Origin: Microbispora rosea subsp. aerata
GTDB lineage: Bacteria > Actinomycetota > Actinomycetes > Streptosporangiales > Streptosporangiaceae
DNA: 64,000 bases
NCBI RefSeq assembly: GCF_014647835.1
Contig: NZ_BMPY01000012.1
Coordinates: 124,001-188,000, forward strand
Reading direction: 5' to 3'
Shown: in pieces, positions 1 to 8,104 of the stretch
How positions within the stretch are numbered: position 1 is the stretch's first letter
Layout of the letters: each line of letters starts with the position of its first letter
Notes under the pieces: generated by a model
Databases searched by the model: none
What the model saw: the letters and a program-made list of their open reading frames with translations, nothing else
Told to the model about the DNA's origin: nothing
Position numbers and translations under genes: made by a program

Positions 1-1
1 C

Positions 2-1150
2 TTCCTGCTCGTGCTCTGCCTCGCCATGGCGGTGATGGCCTGGCGCGACGGCGACGACTACGACGTCGACAACATGAACGCGACCGTCGTGCTCGCCCCG
101 GCGGGGATGGCGATCTCGGGCGTGCTCGAGTTCGGGCTCCCGGGGCTGGTCGCCGTCGTGGTGCTGGCCGCCTCCGCCGGCGGGGTCTGGTACGCCGTGG
201 CCCGCCCGCTCGCGCCGTACGACGACGAGGAGGACGAGGACGACGACCTCGCGGAGGACGAGTGGCAGGAACGGCGCGGCGGACGCCGGGCCACCGGCAC
301 CGCGTCGCGTGCCGAGACCCGCGTGCCGTCCGCGCCCTCGGGGCCGCCGGCGCCGCCGCGCGGGGCTCCGGCGGGCCCCGCGGGGCCGGGTGCGGTGCCC
401 CCCGGGGTCGCCGCCGCGCCGCGCCGCTCCGGGCTCGGCGACCTGGTGGCCGAATATCGGGCCGGTGAGCAGGGCGAGGTCGACTACGCCGCCCGCATGC
501 GGCCCCCAGAGGGCCCCGCGCCCGCCGACGACTTCGGCGGGCCCGCGACCGGCACGCTTCTGGCCGCCGACCAGTACGGCCAGCCGCGCAGGCCCGAGTA
601 CGGCATGCCCGCGGCGGCCCCGGCCGAGCCCGACCGGGCGATGCCCGCGACGGGGGCCATGTATCCCGGGGCGGAGATCCCCGACCCGGCCGACCTGGCG
701 GCGAGCTTCGGCGTGGGGTTCGGCGGCAGGGGACGGCCCGCGATGACCCGTCAGGGCGGCGGGCAGCCGCCGCAGCAGGGGGCCAGGCCCGCGGCTCAGG
801 CGGGGTCGGTGAAGCCGGCCCCCGGCATCTACGGCCTGCTGACCGTGTTCACGCTGCTCGACGGGTCGGGCGAGGCGTTCGACAAGCTGGCCGAGGAGAC
901 GGTGGAGGCGGTCCAGCGCAACGAGCCCGACACGCTGCTGTTCGTCTGCCACGGCGTGAAGTCGGCCCCGCTGCAGCGGATCGTCTACGAGCTCTACCGG
1001 GACGAGGTCGGCTACACCGAGCATCAGCGGCAGCCGCACATGGAGCGCTTCGCGACCGAGCGGGTGAAGTATGTGCTGGCGGCCAACGTCATCGAGCTCA
1101 CCGTCAACGCGGCCAAGGTGGTGCCCCTGCCCACCCGCCGGATCCTGTGA
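2..1150 (+). CDS. Membrane protein with disordered linker and C-terminal ABM-like domain (5' end outside window)
   Basis: The frame is open from base 2, so the gene probably starts upstream; GTG at 11 is only the first start inside the window. Two hydrophobic stretches come first (a leading FLLVLCLAMAV, then a second around residues 28-65). A run of Asp/Glu and a long Pro/Gly/Ala/Arg-rich, presumably disordered linker to about residue 270 follow. The last 100 residues look like the dimeric alpha/beta-barrel antibiotic-biosynthesis-monooxygenase fold, with YELYRDEVGYTEHQ followed by PHMERF. Function is unknown. The fold call is from motif spacing only, and the domain would sit on the cytoplasmic side if the linker stays inside. 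It converges on the small thioredoxin-fold gene. Confidence 0.7.
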   Translation, partial: FLLVLCLAMAVMAWRDGDDYDVDNMNATVVLAPAGMAISGVLEFGLPGLVAVVVLAASAGGVWYAVARPLAPYDDEEDEDDDLAEDEWQERRGGRRATGTASRAETRVPSAPSGPPAPPRGAPAGPAGPGAVPPGVAAAPRRSGLGDLVAEYRAGEQGEVDYAARMRPPEGPAPADDFGGPATGTLLAADQYGQPRRPEYGMPAAAPAEPDRAMPATGAMYPGAEIPDPADLAASFGVGFGGRGRPAMTRQGGGQPPQQGARPAAQAGSVKPAPGIYGLLTVFTLLDGSGEAFDKLAEETVEAVQRNEPDTLLFVCHGVKSAPLQRIVYELYRDEVGYTEHQRQPHMERFATERVKYVLAANVIELTVNAAKVVPLPTRRIL

Positions 1151-1162
1151 CCCCGCCGGGGC

Positions 1163-1411
1163 TCAGCGCAGCAGGGCCTCGCGGAGCCGGGTCTCGTTCA
1201 CCCGCCAGTAGTCGTGCTGCACGCCGTCGATCAGGACGACGGGGATCATCTCCCAGTATTCGGCCTGGTCCTCGGGCGAGGCGGTGATGTCGCGTTCCTC
1301 CCAGGGGACGTCCAGCTCTCCGGCCACGCGCTCGATCACGGCGCGGGCGTCGTCGCACAGGTGGCAGCCGGGCTTGCCGAGCAGCGTGATCCGGTGATCT
1401 CGAGGAGCCAT
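1163..1411 (-). CDS. Glutaredoxin-family protein (small thioredoxin fold)
   Basis: An 82-residue protein with an N-terminal beta strand followed by the redox motif CHLC (GKPGCHLCDDA, about residues 11-21). A WEERDI segment follows, then a conserved IPVVLIDG cis-proline loop, the usual layout of short actinobacterial glutaredoxin-like proteins (DUF836 type). It likely acts as a cytoplasmic thiol-disulfide or metal-delivery protein; the substrate is unknown. ATG 1411 is chosen because homology-like sequence begins there. An upstream start at 1510 in the same frame would add 33 unconvincing residues and run into the Rex operator. It is divergent from rex, a common actinobacterial arrangement. 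Confidence 0.85.
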   Translation of the reverse strand: MAPRDHRITLLGKPGCHLCDDARAVIERVAGELDVPWEERDITASPEDQAEYWEMIPVVLIDGVQHDYWRVNETRLREALLR

Positions 1412-1502
1412 GCCCTCGATTATCGCGTTCCCATGGCCCGGGGCGCGGACCGGCCACCCCGCCTGCCACCCTTGGATAGGAGGCATGCACGCACGATCGA
1501 CT

Positions 1503-1532
1503 TTGTGCATATCTTCACAAAGGCACTAACCT
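1503..1532 (+). promoter_or_regulatory. Rex operator and putative rex-hem promoter
   Basis: TTGTGCATATCTTCACAA at 1503-1520 matches the Streptomyces Rex operator consensus (TTGTGAA, 4 nt, TTCACAA) at all but one specified base. TTGTGC (1503-1508) can serve as a -35 element and TAACCT (1527-1532) as a -10, 18 bp apart. Bound Rex would therefore cover the -35. Autoregulation of rex-hemACD through such a site is known in S. coelicolor; here it is inferred from sequence. Confidence 0.8.
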
Positions 1533-1604
1533 GGAACTCATCCGTCTCATCCGCTGTGCGGCCGGGGGCGCAACCGGCCGTCCGTCCCCCTGGAGCCCCG
1601 GCAA

Positions 1605-2303
1605 GTGACTCGCCGAATCCCGCAGGCCCGCGACCGCGGCATCCCCGACGCCACCGTCGCGAGGCTGCCGCTCTATCTGCGCGCACTCAACGGGATGGCC
1701 GAACGAGGCACGGCGACGGTGAGCTCGGAGGACCTCGCGCTCGCCGCCGGGGTCAACTCCGCCAAGCTCCGCAAGGACCTGTCCCACCTCGGGTCGTACG
1801 GCACCCGGGGCGTGGGCTACGACGTGCAGTACCTCATCTACCAAATCTCGCGTGAGCTTGGTCTCACTCAGGACTGGGCCGTGGCGATCGTGGGCGTGGG
1901 TAACCTCGGCCGGGCGCTGGCCAACTACGGCGGGTTCGCCTCCCGCGGCTTCCGGATCGCCGGCCTGCTCGACGCGGACCCGCACGTCGTGGGCGATCGC
2001 ATCGCCGGTCTCGTCGTGGAGCACACCGACGAGCTGGAGTCGGTGATCAAGAAGCGCGGGGTCTCGATCGTGGTGATCGCCACTCCCGCCACGGCGGCGC
2101 AGCAGGTCTGCGATCGTGTCATCGCGGCCGGCGTCACCAGTATTTTGAACTTCGCCCCCGTCGTCTTGGCTGTGCCCGACGGGGTGGATGTCCGTAAAGT
2201 CGATTTATCTATCGAACTGCAGATACTTGCGTTCCACGAGCAGCGCAAGGCTAATGGAGGGCCCATCATGGCCGAGGAGTGGCCGGACGGGGTGGTCATG
2301 TGA
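1605..2303 (+). CDS. rex: Redox-sensing transcriptional repressor Rex
   Basis: Rex binds NADH or NAD+ and represses respiratory genes when NADH is low. The protein (232 aa) has an N-terminal winged helix (about residues 10-80, with LPLYLRAL and the recognition segment NSAKLRKDLSHLGSYG). A Rossmann domain with VGVGNLGRAL follows, then the C-terminal domain-swapped helix (about 195-220). Length is near the family norm (about 230-260 aa). The GTG start at 1605 gives the typical short N-terminus. It opens the haem operon, with 25 bp to hemA, and its own promoter carries a Rex site. Confidence 0.97.
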   Translation: MTRRIPQARDRGIPDATVARLPLYLRALNGMAERGTATVSSEDLALAAGVNSAKLRKDLSHLGSYGTRGVGYDVQYLIYQISRELGLTQDWAVAIVGVGNLGRALANYGGFASRGFRIAGLLDADPHVVGDRIAGLVVEHTDELESVIKKRGVSIVVIATPATAAQQVCDRVIAAGVTSILNFAPVVLAVPDGVDVRKVDLSIELQILAFHEQRKANGGPIMAEEWPDGVVM

Positions 2304-2328
2304 GTGAGCCATCGATCGGAGCGAGCTC

Positions 2329-3627
2329 ATGAGCGTCCTCGTCGTCGGCCTGAGCCACCGGACCACGCCGGTCGCGCTGCTCGAACGCGTCACGGTCAGC
2401 GGAGACGCGCTCGTCAAGCTCCTGCACGACGTCCGGGCGGACGAGAACGTGTCCGAGGCGCTGGTCGTCTCGACGTGCAACCGGGTCGAGGTCTACGCCG
2501 TGGTCGACCGGTTCCACGGCGGCGTCACCGCGGTGACCAACACGCTCGCCGTGCACTCGGGCCTGCCGCAGGAGACGCTCGCACGGCACCTGTACGTGCA
2601 CTACGAGGACCGCGCGGTCCAGCACCTGTTCACCGTCGCCTGCGGGCTCGACTCCATGGTGGTCGGCGAGGGGCAGATCCTCGGCCAGATCCGCACCGCC
2701 CTGCGCCTGGCGCAGGAGGAGGGCACGGCCGGGACCACGCTCAACGAGCTGGCCCAGCACGCCCTGCGCGTCGGCAAGCGCGCGCACGCCGACACCGGCA
2801 TCGACCGGGCGGGCGCGTCCCTGGTCGGGGTGGGGCTCACGCTCGCCGAGCGGGCGCTCGGCCCGATCACCGGCCGCCGCGCGCTGGTCGTCGGCGCGGG
2901 CTCGATGAGCTCGCTGTCGGCCGCGACGCTGTCGCGCGCGGGCGTGACCGACATCGTCATCGCCAACCGCACCCGCGAGCGCGCCGAGCGGCTCGCCGAG
3001 ACGGTCGGCGGGCGGGCCGTGAGCCTGGCCGACGTGGCCGCCGAGCTGGCGGAGGCCGACCTGGTCATCTCCTGCGTCGGCGCCGGAACCCGCACCATCA
3101 CCCCGGAGACGATCGGCGACCGCGCCAAGCCGTTGTTCGTCCTCGACCTCGCGCTGCCCCACGACGTGGACCCCGGCGTACGGGCCCTGCCCGGAGTGAC
3201 GCTGGTCGACCTGGAGTCGATGCAGCAGGACGGCGTGGGCTCCGACGTCTCCGACGGCGGCCGCGCCGAGGCGATCTGCCAGGTCAAGCGCATCGTGGCC
3301 GAGGAGGTCGCCGCCTACCTCGAAGCCGCGCGCGCCGCGCTCGTCACCCCCACCGTCGTGGCCCTGCGCAGCAAGGCCGACGGGGTGGTCGAGGCGGAGA
3401 TGGGCCGGCTGCTGTCCCGCCTGCCGGAGATCGACGGGCGGCTGCGCGACGAGATCACCCAGACCGTCCGGCGGGTCGTGGACAAGCTGCTCCACGAGCC
3501 GACCGTACGGGTCAAGCGGCTGGCCGCATCGCCGGGCGGCGACCAGTACGCGGAGGCGCTGCGCGAGCTGTTCGGCCTCGACCCCAAGACGCCCGAAGCC
3601 GTTTCGAGCCTGGAGGTGGAACAGTGA
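2329..3627 (+). CDS. hemA: Glutamyl-tRNA reductase HemA
   Basis: Catalyses NADPH-dependent reduction of glutamyl-tRNA(Glu) to glutamate-1-semialdehyde, the first step of C5-pathway tetrapyrrole synthesis. The 432-aa protein shows the N-terminal motif GLSHRTTPV, the catalytic Cys50 in STCNRVEVYA, the GEGQILGQI motif, the NADP-binding segment VVGAGSMSSL and a C-terminal dimerisation helix. Its TGA overlaps the GTG of hemC, implying translational coupling. Placement directly after rex suggests that haem supply follows the NADH/NAD+ ratio. Confidence 0.97.
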   Translation: MSVLVVGLSHRTTPVALLERVTVSGDALVKLLHDVRADENVSEALVVSTCNRVEVYAVVDRFHGGVTAVTNTLAVHSGLPQETLARHLYVHYEDRAVQHLFTVACGLDSMVVGEGQILGQIRTALRLAQEEGTAGTTLNELAQHALRVGKRAHADTGIDRAGASLVGVGLTLAERALGPITGRRALVVGAGSMSSLSAATLSRAGVTDIVIANRTRERAERLAETVGGRAVSLADVAAELAEADLVISCVGAGTRTITPETIGDRAKPLFVLDLALPHDVDPGVRALPGVTLVDLESMQQDGVGSDVSDGGRAEAICQVKRIVAEEVAAYLEAARAALVTPTVVALRSKADGVVEAEMGRLLSRLPEIDGRLRDEITQTVRRVVDKLLHEPTVRVKRLAASPGGDQYAEALRELFGLDPKTPEAVSSLEVEQ

Positions 3628-4535
3628 CCGCCCCCCTGCGGCTCGGCACCCGCAAGAGCCTGATGGCGACGTCGCAGTCGCAAATCGTCGCCGACCGGCT
3701 GACCGCCCTGACCGGCCGGCAGGTGGAGCTCGTCGGCGTCACCACGTTCGGCGACGTGTCCCGGGCCCACCTGACCCAGCTCGGCGGCACCGGCGTGTTC
3801 GTGAGCGACCTGCGCGGCCGGCTGCTCGCGGGCGAGGTCGACTTCGCGGTTCACTCGCTGAAGGACCTGCCGACCAAACCGGACGAGCGGATCGCGATGG
3901 CCGCGATCCCCAAGCGGGACGACCCGCGTGACGCGCTCGTCGGCCGGGTCGCGCTGCACGACCTGCCCGCCGGGGCCCGCGTCGGCACCGGCTCGCCGCG
4001 CCGGGTGGCCCAGCTGCGGCTGCTGCGGCCGGACCTCGAGTACGTCCCCATCAGGGGAAACGCCGACACCCGCATCGGCAAGGTGACGTCGGGCGAGCTC
4101 GACGCCGTCGTGCTGGCCGCCGCCGGGCTGGCCAGGATCCGCCGTGACGGGGAGATCGCGCAGGTGTTCGAGGTCGACGAGATGCTGCCCGCCCCCGGGC
4201 AGGGCGCCCTCGCCGTCGAGTGCCTGGCCGACCGTGATGATCTTATCGAGCTGCTGAGCGCCGTCGACGACCCGTCGACGCGGGCCGCGGTGAACGCGGA
4301 GCGCTCGGTGCTCGCCGCCCTCGAGGCCGGTTGCGCTGCCCCGGTAGGTGCTTTCGCCTCCGGCGACGGGCACATTCTCAATCTGACCGCCACCGTCGTC
4401 GCCGTCGACGGCGCACGGTCGGTGCGCAAGTCCACCTCCGGACCCTCTACGGCGGCCGTGGAGCTGGGCCGCGAGCTCGCGGCAGCCATGATCGCCGAGG
4501 GGGCCGACACGTTGATGGGGGAGCAGGCCCATTGA
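3624..4535 (+). CDS. hemC: Porphobilinogen deaminase (hydroxymethylbilane synthase)
   Basis: Polymerises four porphobilinogens into hydroxymethylbilane. The 303-aa protein starts with LRLGTRKSLMATSQS, contains FAVHSLKDLPT, the arginine-rich RVGTGSPRRVAQL, IRGNADTR and PAPGQGALAVE. Cys237 (EAGCAAPVG) carries the dipyrromethane cofactor. GTG 3624 overlaps the hemA stop (GTGA). The stop overlaps the proposed TTG start of the next gene, so hemA-hemC-hemD form a tightly coupled series. Confidence 0.97.
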   Translation: MTAPLRLGTRKSLMATSQSQIVADRLTALTGRQVELVGVTTFGDVSRAHLTQLGGTGVFVSDLRGRLLAGEVDFAVHSLKDLPTKPDERIAMAAIPKRDDPRDALVGRVALHDLPAGARVGTGSPRRVAQLRLLRPDLEYVPIRGNADTRIGKVTSGELDAVVLAAAGLARIRRDGEIAQVFEVDEMLPAPGQGALAVECLADRDDLIELLSAVDDPSTRAAVNAERSVLAALEAGCAAPVGAFASGDGHILNLTATVVAVDGARSVRKSTSGPSTAAVELGRELAAAMIAEGADTLMGEQAH

Positions 4536-6121
4536 GCCCCGCGAATGACAGCACTCAGGCCCGGTCCGGGTTCGTCGCCTTCGTCGGCGCCGGCCCCGGT
4601 GACGAGAACCTGCTCACGTTGCGCGGCGCCGACCTGCTCGGCCGGGCGGACGTCGTCGTGCTCGACCGGCAGGCGTACGGCTCGCTGCTGCGCCACTGCC
4701 GCGAGGACGTCGAGGTCGTGGACATCTCCGCGGACGCGGCGGAGAACTCGGTGTCGCTGAAGACCATCCAGGCCGCCAAGGCGGGCCGTACGGTCGTGCG
4801 GCTGTGCTCGGGCGACCCGTCGTTCTTCTCCTCCGTCACCGACGAGGTGACCGCCTGCGCCAAGGCGGATGTGAACTTCGAGATCGTCCCCGGCGTGCCG
4901 CCCGCCACGGCCGTGCTGACCTACGCCGGCATCCCGCCGGCGGCCTCGGTGCCGGAGTTCCGGATCGTGGACGCCACCCAGGTGGACGACTGGGCCAGGC
5001 ACGCCGCGTGCGACGGCACGCTGGTGATCTACAACGGCGTCGCCGACGCGGTGCCGATCAGCAAGGCGCTGATCGCGGGCGGCAAGCCCGACTCGACGCC
5101 GGTGGCGGTGACCAGCGACGGCACGACCACCGAGCAGTACACGGTGGTCTCCACGCTCGGGCGGCTCGGCCCCGACCTCAAGCACGCCGGGATGACCGAG
5201 CCCGCGCTGATCGTGGTGGGCGACGCGGTCGGCATGCGCGAGCGCCTGTCCTGGTTCGAGACCAAGCCGCTGTTCGGCTGGCGGGTGCTCGTGCCGCGCA
5301 CCAAGGAGCAGTCCAAGGGCCTGTCGGAGCAGCTTCGCTCGTACGGCGCGGTGCCCGAGGAGGTGCCCACGATCTCCGTCGAGCCGCCGCGCACGCCGCA
5401 GCAGATGGACCGCGCCATCAAGGGCCTGGTGACCGGCCGCTACGAGTGGGTCGCCTTCACCAGCGCCAACGCGGTCAAGGCGGTGCGCGAGAAGTTCGAG
5501 GAGTATGGCCTGGACGCCCGCGCGTTCGCCGGGCTCAAGGTCGCCGCCGTGGGCGAGGCCACCGCGCGGGCGCTGGTCGAGTTCGGCGTCAAGCCCGACC
5601 TCATGCCGACCGGCGAGCAGTCGTCCGAGGGCCTGCTGGCCGAGTGGCCGCCGTACGACTCGATGCTGGACCCGATCAACCGGGTGCTGCTGCCGCGGGC
5701 CGACATCGCGACCGAGACGCTGGTGGCGGGGCTGACCCAGCTCGGCTGGGAGTGCGACGACGTGACGGCCTACCGCACCGTGCGCGCCGCGCCGCCGCCC
5801 GCCCCGATCCGCGAGGCGATCAAGGGCGGCGGGTTCGACGCCGTGCTGTTCACCTCGTCCTCGACCGTGCGGAACCTCGTCGGCATCGCGGGCAAGCCGC
5901 ACAACGTCACGGTGATCGCGGTCATCGGGCCGCAGACGGCCAAGACGGCCGAGGAGTTCGGCCTGCGGGTCGACGTGATGGCCGAGAAGCCGTCCGCGTC
6001 GGCTCTCGCCTCCGCGCTGGCCGACTATGGTGCCAAGATGCGGCACGCCGCGATATCGGCGGGCGAGGTGCCCCGCCGCCCGTCCCAGATGCGCAGGGGT
6101 GCGCGGCGGCGCGTGAAGTGA
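4532..6121 (+). CDS. hemD: Fused uroporphyrinogen-III methyltransferase / uroporphyrinogen-III synthase
   Basis: Two enzymes in one 529-aa chain. The N-terminal SAM-dependent uroporphyrinogen-III C-methyltransferase half (about 1-250) shows VAFVGAGPGDENLLTL, then LCSGDPSFFSS. The C-terminal HemD half (about 260-510) has LVPRTKEQSKGLSEQL and FTSANAV, and closes hydroxymethylbilane into uroporphyrinogen III. The fusion is usual in actinobacteria and serves both haem and sirohaem/cobalamin branches. TTG 4532 is chosen because it overlaps the hemC stop (TTGA) and gives a normal N-terminus. The ATG at 4545 is out of frame. Confidence 0.93.
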   Translation: MSPANDSTQARSGFVAFVGAGPGDENLLTLRGADLLGRADVVVLDRQAYGSLLRHCREDVEVVDISADAAENSVSLKTIQAAKAGRTVVRLCSGDPSFFSSVTDEVTACAKADVNFEIVPGVPPATAVLTYAGIPPAASVPEFRIVDATQVDDWARHAACDGTLVIYNGVADAVPISKALIAGGKPDSTPVAVTSDGTTTEQYTVVSTLGRLGPDLKHAGMTEPALIVVGDAVGMRERLSWFETKPLFGWRVLVPRTKEQSKGLSEQLRSYGAVPEEVPTISVEPPRTPQQMDRAIKGLVTGRYEWVAFTSANAVKAVREKFEEYGLDARAFAGLKVAAVGEATARALVEFGVKPDLMPTGEQSSEGLLAEWPPYDSMLDPINRVLLPRADIATETLVAGLTQLGWECDDVTAYRTVRAAPPPAPIREAIKGGGFDAVLFTSSSTVRNLVGIAGKPHNVTVIAVIGPQTAKTAEEFGLRVDVMAEKPSASALASALADYGAKMRHAAISAGEVPRRPSQMRRGARRRVK

Positions 6122-6192
6122 ACCGACTCGTGCACGGCCCGCCGGGACACGCCGCCCGGCGGGCCGACGCGATCAAGAGCGGAGAGATCATT

Positions 6193-7179
6193 GTGAACGC
6201 CCAATACCCGGTGGCGCGGCCCCGGCGGCTGCGCCGCACCGCCGCGATGCGCCGGCTGGTCGCGGGGACGCGGCTGCACCCGGCCGAGCTCATCCTGCCG
6301 ATGTTCGTCAAGGAGGGCATCGCCGAGCCGCAGCCCGTGGGCTCCATGCCCGGGGTCGTCCAGCACACCCGCGACTCGCTGCGCAAGGCGGCCCACGAGG
6401 CGGCCGAGGCCGGCGTGGGCGGGATCATGCTGTTCGGGATCCCCGCGCACAAGGACGCCCGCGGCTCGGGCGCCGACGACCCCGACGGCATCGTCCAGGT
6501 GGCGCTGCGCGACCTCCGCTCCGAGCTGGGCGACGCGCTGGTCTTGATGACCGACACCTGCCTGGACGAGTACACCGACCACGGCCACTGCGGCCTGCTG
6601 ACCGCCGACGGCGAGGTGGACAACGACGCGACGCTCGAACGGTACGCGTCGGCGGCGGTCGCCCAGGCGGCGGCCGGCTCCCAGATGATCGCGCCGAGCG
6701 GCATGATGGACGGCCAGGTCGGCGCCATCCGCGCGGCCCTCGACGCAAACGGCTTCGCGGAGATCCCGATCCTGGCGTACGCCGCCAAGTACGCCTCCGG
6801 GTTCTACGGCCCGTTCCGCGACGCCGCGGAGTGCGCGCCGCGGTTCGGCGACCGCAGCGCCTACCAGCAGGACCCGGCCGGTCCCGTCGGCGAGGCCCTG
6901 CGCGAGGTGCGCCTCGACCTGGCCGAGGGCGCGGACGCCGTAATGGTCAAGCCCGCCCTGGCGTACCTTGACATCCTGCGGCAGGTGCGCGACACCGTCG
7001 AGGTGCCGGTCGCGGCCTACCAGGTCAGCGGCGAGTACGCGATGGTCGAGGCGGCGGCGGCCAACGGCTGGATCGACCGGGAGCGGGTGATCATGGAGTC
7101 GCTGATCGCGATCCGCCGCGCCGGGGCCGACATGATCCTCACTTACTGGGCCACCGAGGTCGCGCGCAGACTATCCTGA
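6193..7179 (+). CDS. hemB: Delta-aminolevulinic acid dehydratase (porphobilinogen synthase)
   Basis: Condenses two 5-aminolevulinate molecules to porphobilinogen. The 328-aa TIM-barrel protein has the Schiff-base lysine Lys253 in MVKPALAYLD and the allosteric/metal region TDTCLDEYTDHGHCG. In that region Cys123 and Cys133 remain while the middle zinc ligand is Asp125, a mixed Zn/Mg-type site often seen in actinobacteria. GTG 6193 follows a GGAGAG ribosome site. The 71-bp gap after hemD suggests the gene stays in the operon. Confidence 0.96.
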   Translation: MNAQYPVARPRRLRRTAAMRRLVAGTRLHPAELILPMFVKEGIAEPQPVGSMPGVVQHTRDSLRKAAHEAAEAGVGGIMLFGIPAHKDARGSGADDPDGIVQVALRDLRSELGDALVLMTDTCLDEYTDHGHCGLLTADGEVDNDATLERYASAAVAQAAAGSQMIAPSGMMDGQVGAIRAALDANGFAEIPILAYAAKYASGFYGPFRDAAECAPRFGDRSAYQQDPAGPVGEALREVRLDLAEGADAVMVKPALAYLDILRQVRDTVEVPVAAYQVSGEYAMVEAAAANGWIDRERVIMESLIAIRRAGADMILTYWATEVARRLS

Positions 7180-7398
7180 CACCTCATCAGGGGGGTCCTG
7201 CCGTATCGCGATCGGCCGGAAGGCATTATCAAGTACATACCGTGCGCATCTTGCGTATCCGCAGGAGGGCGGCGGGCGGGGTGTCCGGCGACGGATGCGT
7301 CGTAAGGCGAGGCGACAGCGCGGCGAGAGGCCGTCTCCGCCGCGCGGCAGGGCGTGGTTCACCGGACACGACTGAAGACGCTTGTGGGGAGGAGCGCC
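7180..7398. other. Intergenic region between hemB and the primase-polymerase-like gene
   Basis: No coding frame here has support. The segment is GC-rich and ends in a strong ribosome binding site (GGGGAGGAG) before ATG 7399. It probably holds a promoter for the downstream pair, but I see no convincing -35/-10 pair. Confidence 0.4.
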
Positions 7399-8043
7399 AT
7401 GGTGGGGGTTCCGCTGGCCCGACGTGCGAAACGACGGGCGCATCACGCGCCGCGCAAGTTGACGTCGGTGCTCGAGTACGCGCAGTTGGGCTGGGCGAGC
7501 TGTCCGGGCGCTCATCCGCTGAGCGAGGGTGGCAGGGCGTGTTCGTGTGACCGGATCGGCTGTCCCGACCCCGGCATGCACCCGTTGTCGCCCGCGTGGC
7601 ACATGCAGGCCACGACCGACACCGCGCTGCTCACGCGGTGGTGGGAGCAGGAGCCGGACCTGAACGTGATCCTGCCCACCGGCAGGGTGTTCGACGTGTT
7701 CGACGTACCGGCCTCGGCGGGTCGTCCCGCCCTGGCCGCCATGGACGCAGCGGACTTCGACACGGGCCCGGTCGCCGAGAACGGCGACCGGGTGCTTTTT
7801 TTCGTGGCCACGCGCGGCGCGCCCGAGGACGAGGACGAGTGGTGGTCCTGCCACCTCGACGCGGGCCCTGAGACGATCGACAGCACGCCGGGGCTGCGCT
7901 GGCACTGCCGGGAGAGCTACGTGCTCGCGCCGCCGTCCACCACGCCCCGGGGCGGCGTCGTGAGCTGGATCAGGCCGCCCGACGGCCGTCCCCTGCCCGA
8001 CCCGCTGCGCGTGCTCGACCTGCTCGCCGACTTCTGCGAGTAG
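7399..8043 (+). CDS. Stand-alone bifunctional primase-polymerase (prim-pol) N-terminal domain protein
   Basis: A 214-aa protein consisting only of the archaeo-eukaryotic primase-like prim-pol domain. It has a Cys/His-rich start (SCPGAHPL, then [16 protein letters not shown]), the [12 protein letters not shown] segment, the glycine/acidic strand [13 protein letters not shown], and a late SYVLAPPS motif. No helicase domain follows, unlike replication prim-pols. The start ATG 7399 sits behind GGGGAGGAG; an ATG at 7354 lacks a ribosome site. A similar small gene next to hemB/hemL occurs in other actinomycetes, but a role in haem synthesis is not established and catalytic activity is uncertain. 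Confidence 0.75.
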   Translation: MVGVPLARRAKRRAHHAPRKLTSVLEYAQLGWASCPGAHPLSEGGRACSCDRIGCPDPGMHPLSPAWHMQATTDTALLTRWWEQEPDLNVILPTGRVFDVFDVPASAGRPALAAMDAADFDTGPVAENGDRVLFFVATRGAPEDEDEWWSCHLDAGPETIDSTPGLRWHCRESYVLAPPSTTPRGGVVSWIRPPDGRPLPDPLRVLDLLADFCE

Positions 8044-8104
8044 CGCCCGGGGGCCGCGGGCCCTGCGATCGGGAGGGCCGGGCCCGGCCCGTAATCTGGA
8101 GGGC

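Noticed and set aside
3851-6046. Very long antisense frame across hemC-hemD
   Set aside because: Shadow of the GC-rich sense codons; no motif, composition unlike real proteins, sense genes are certain.
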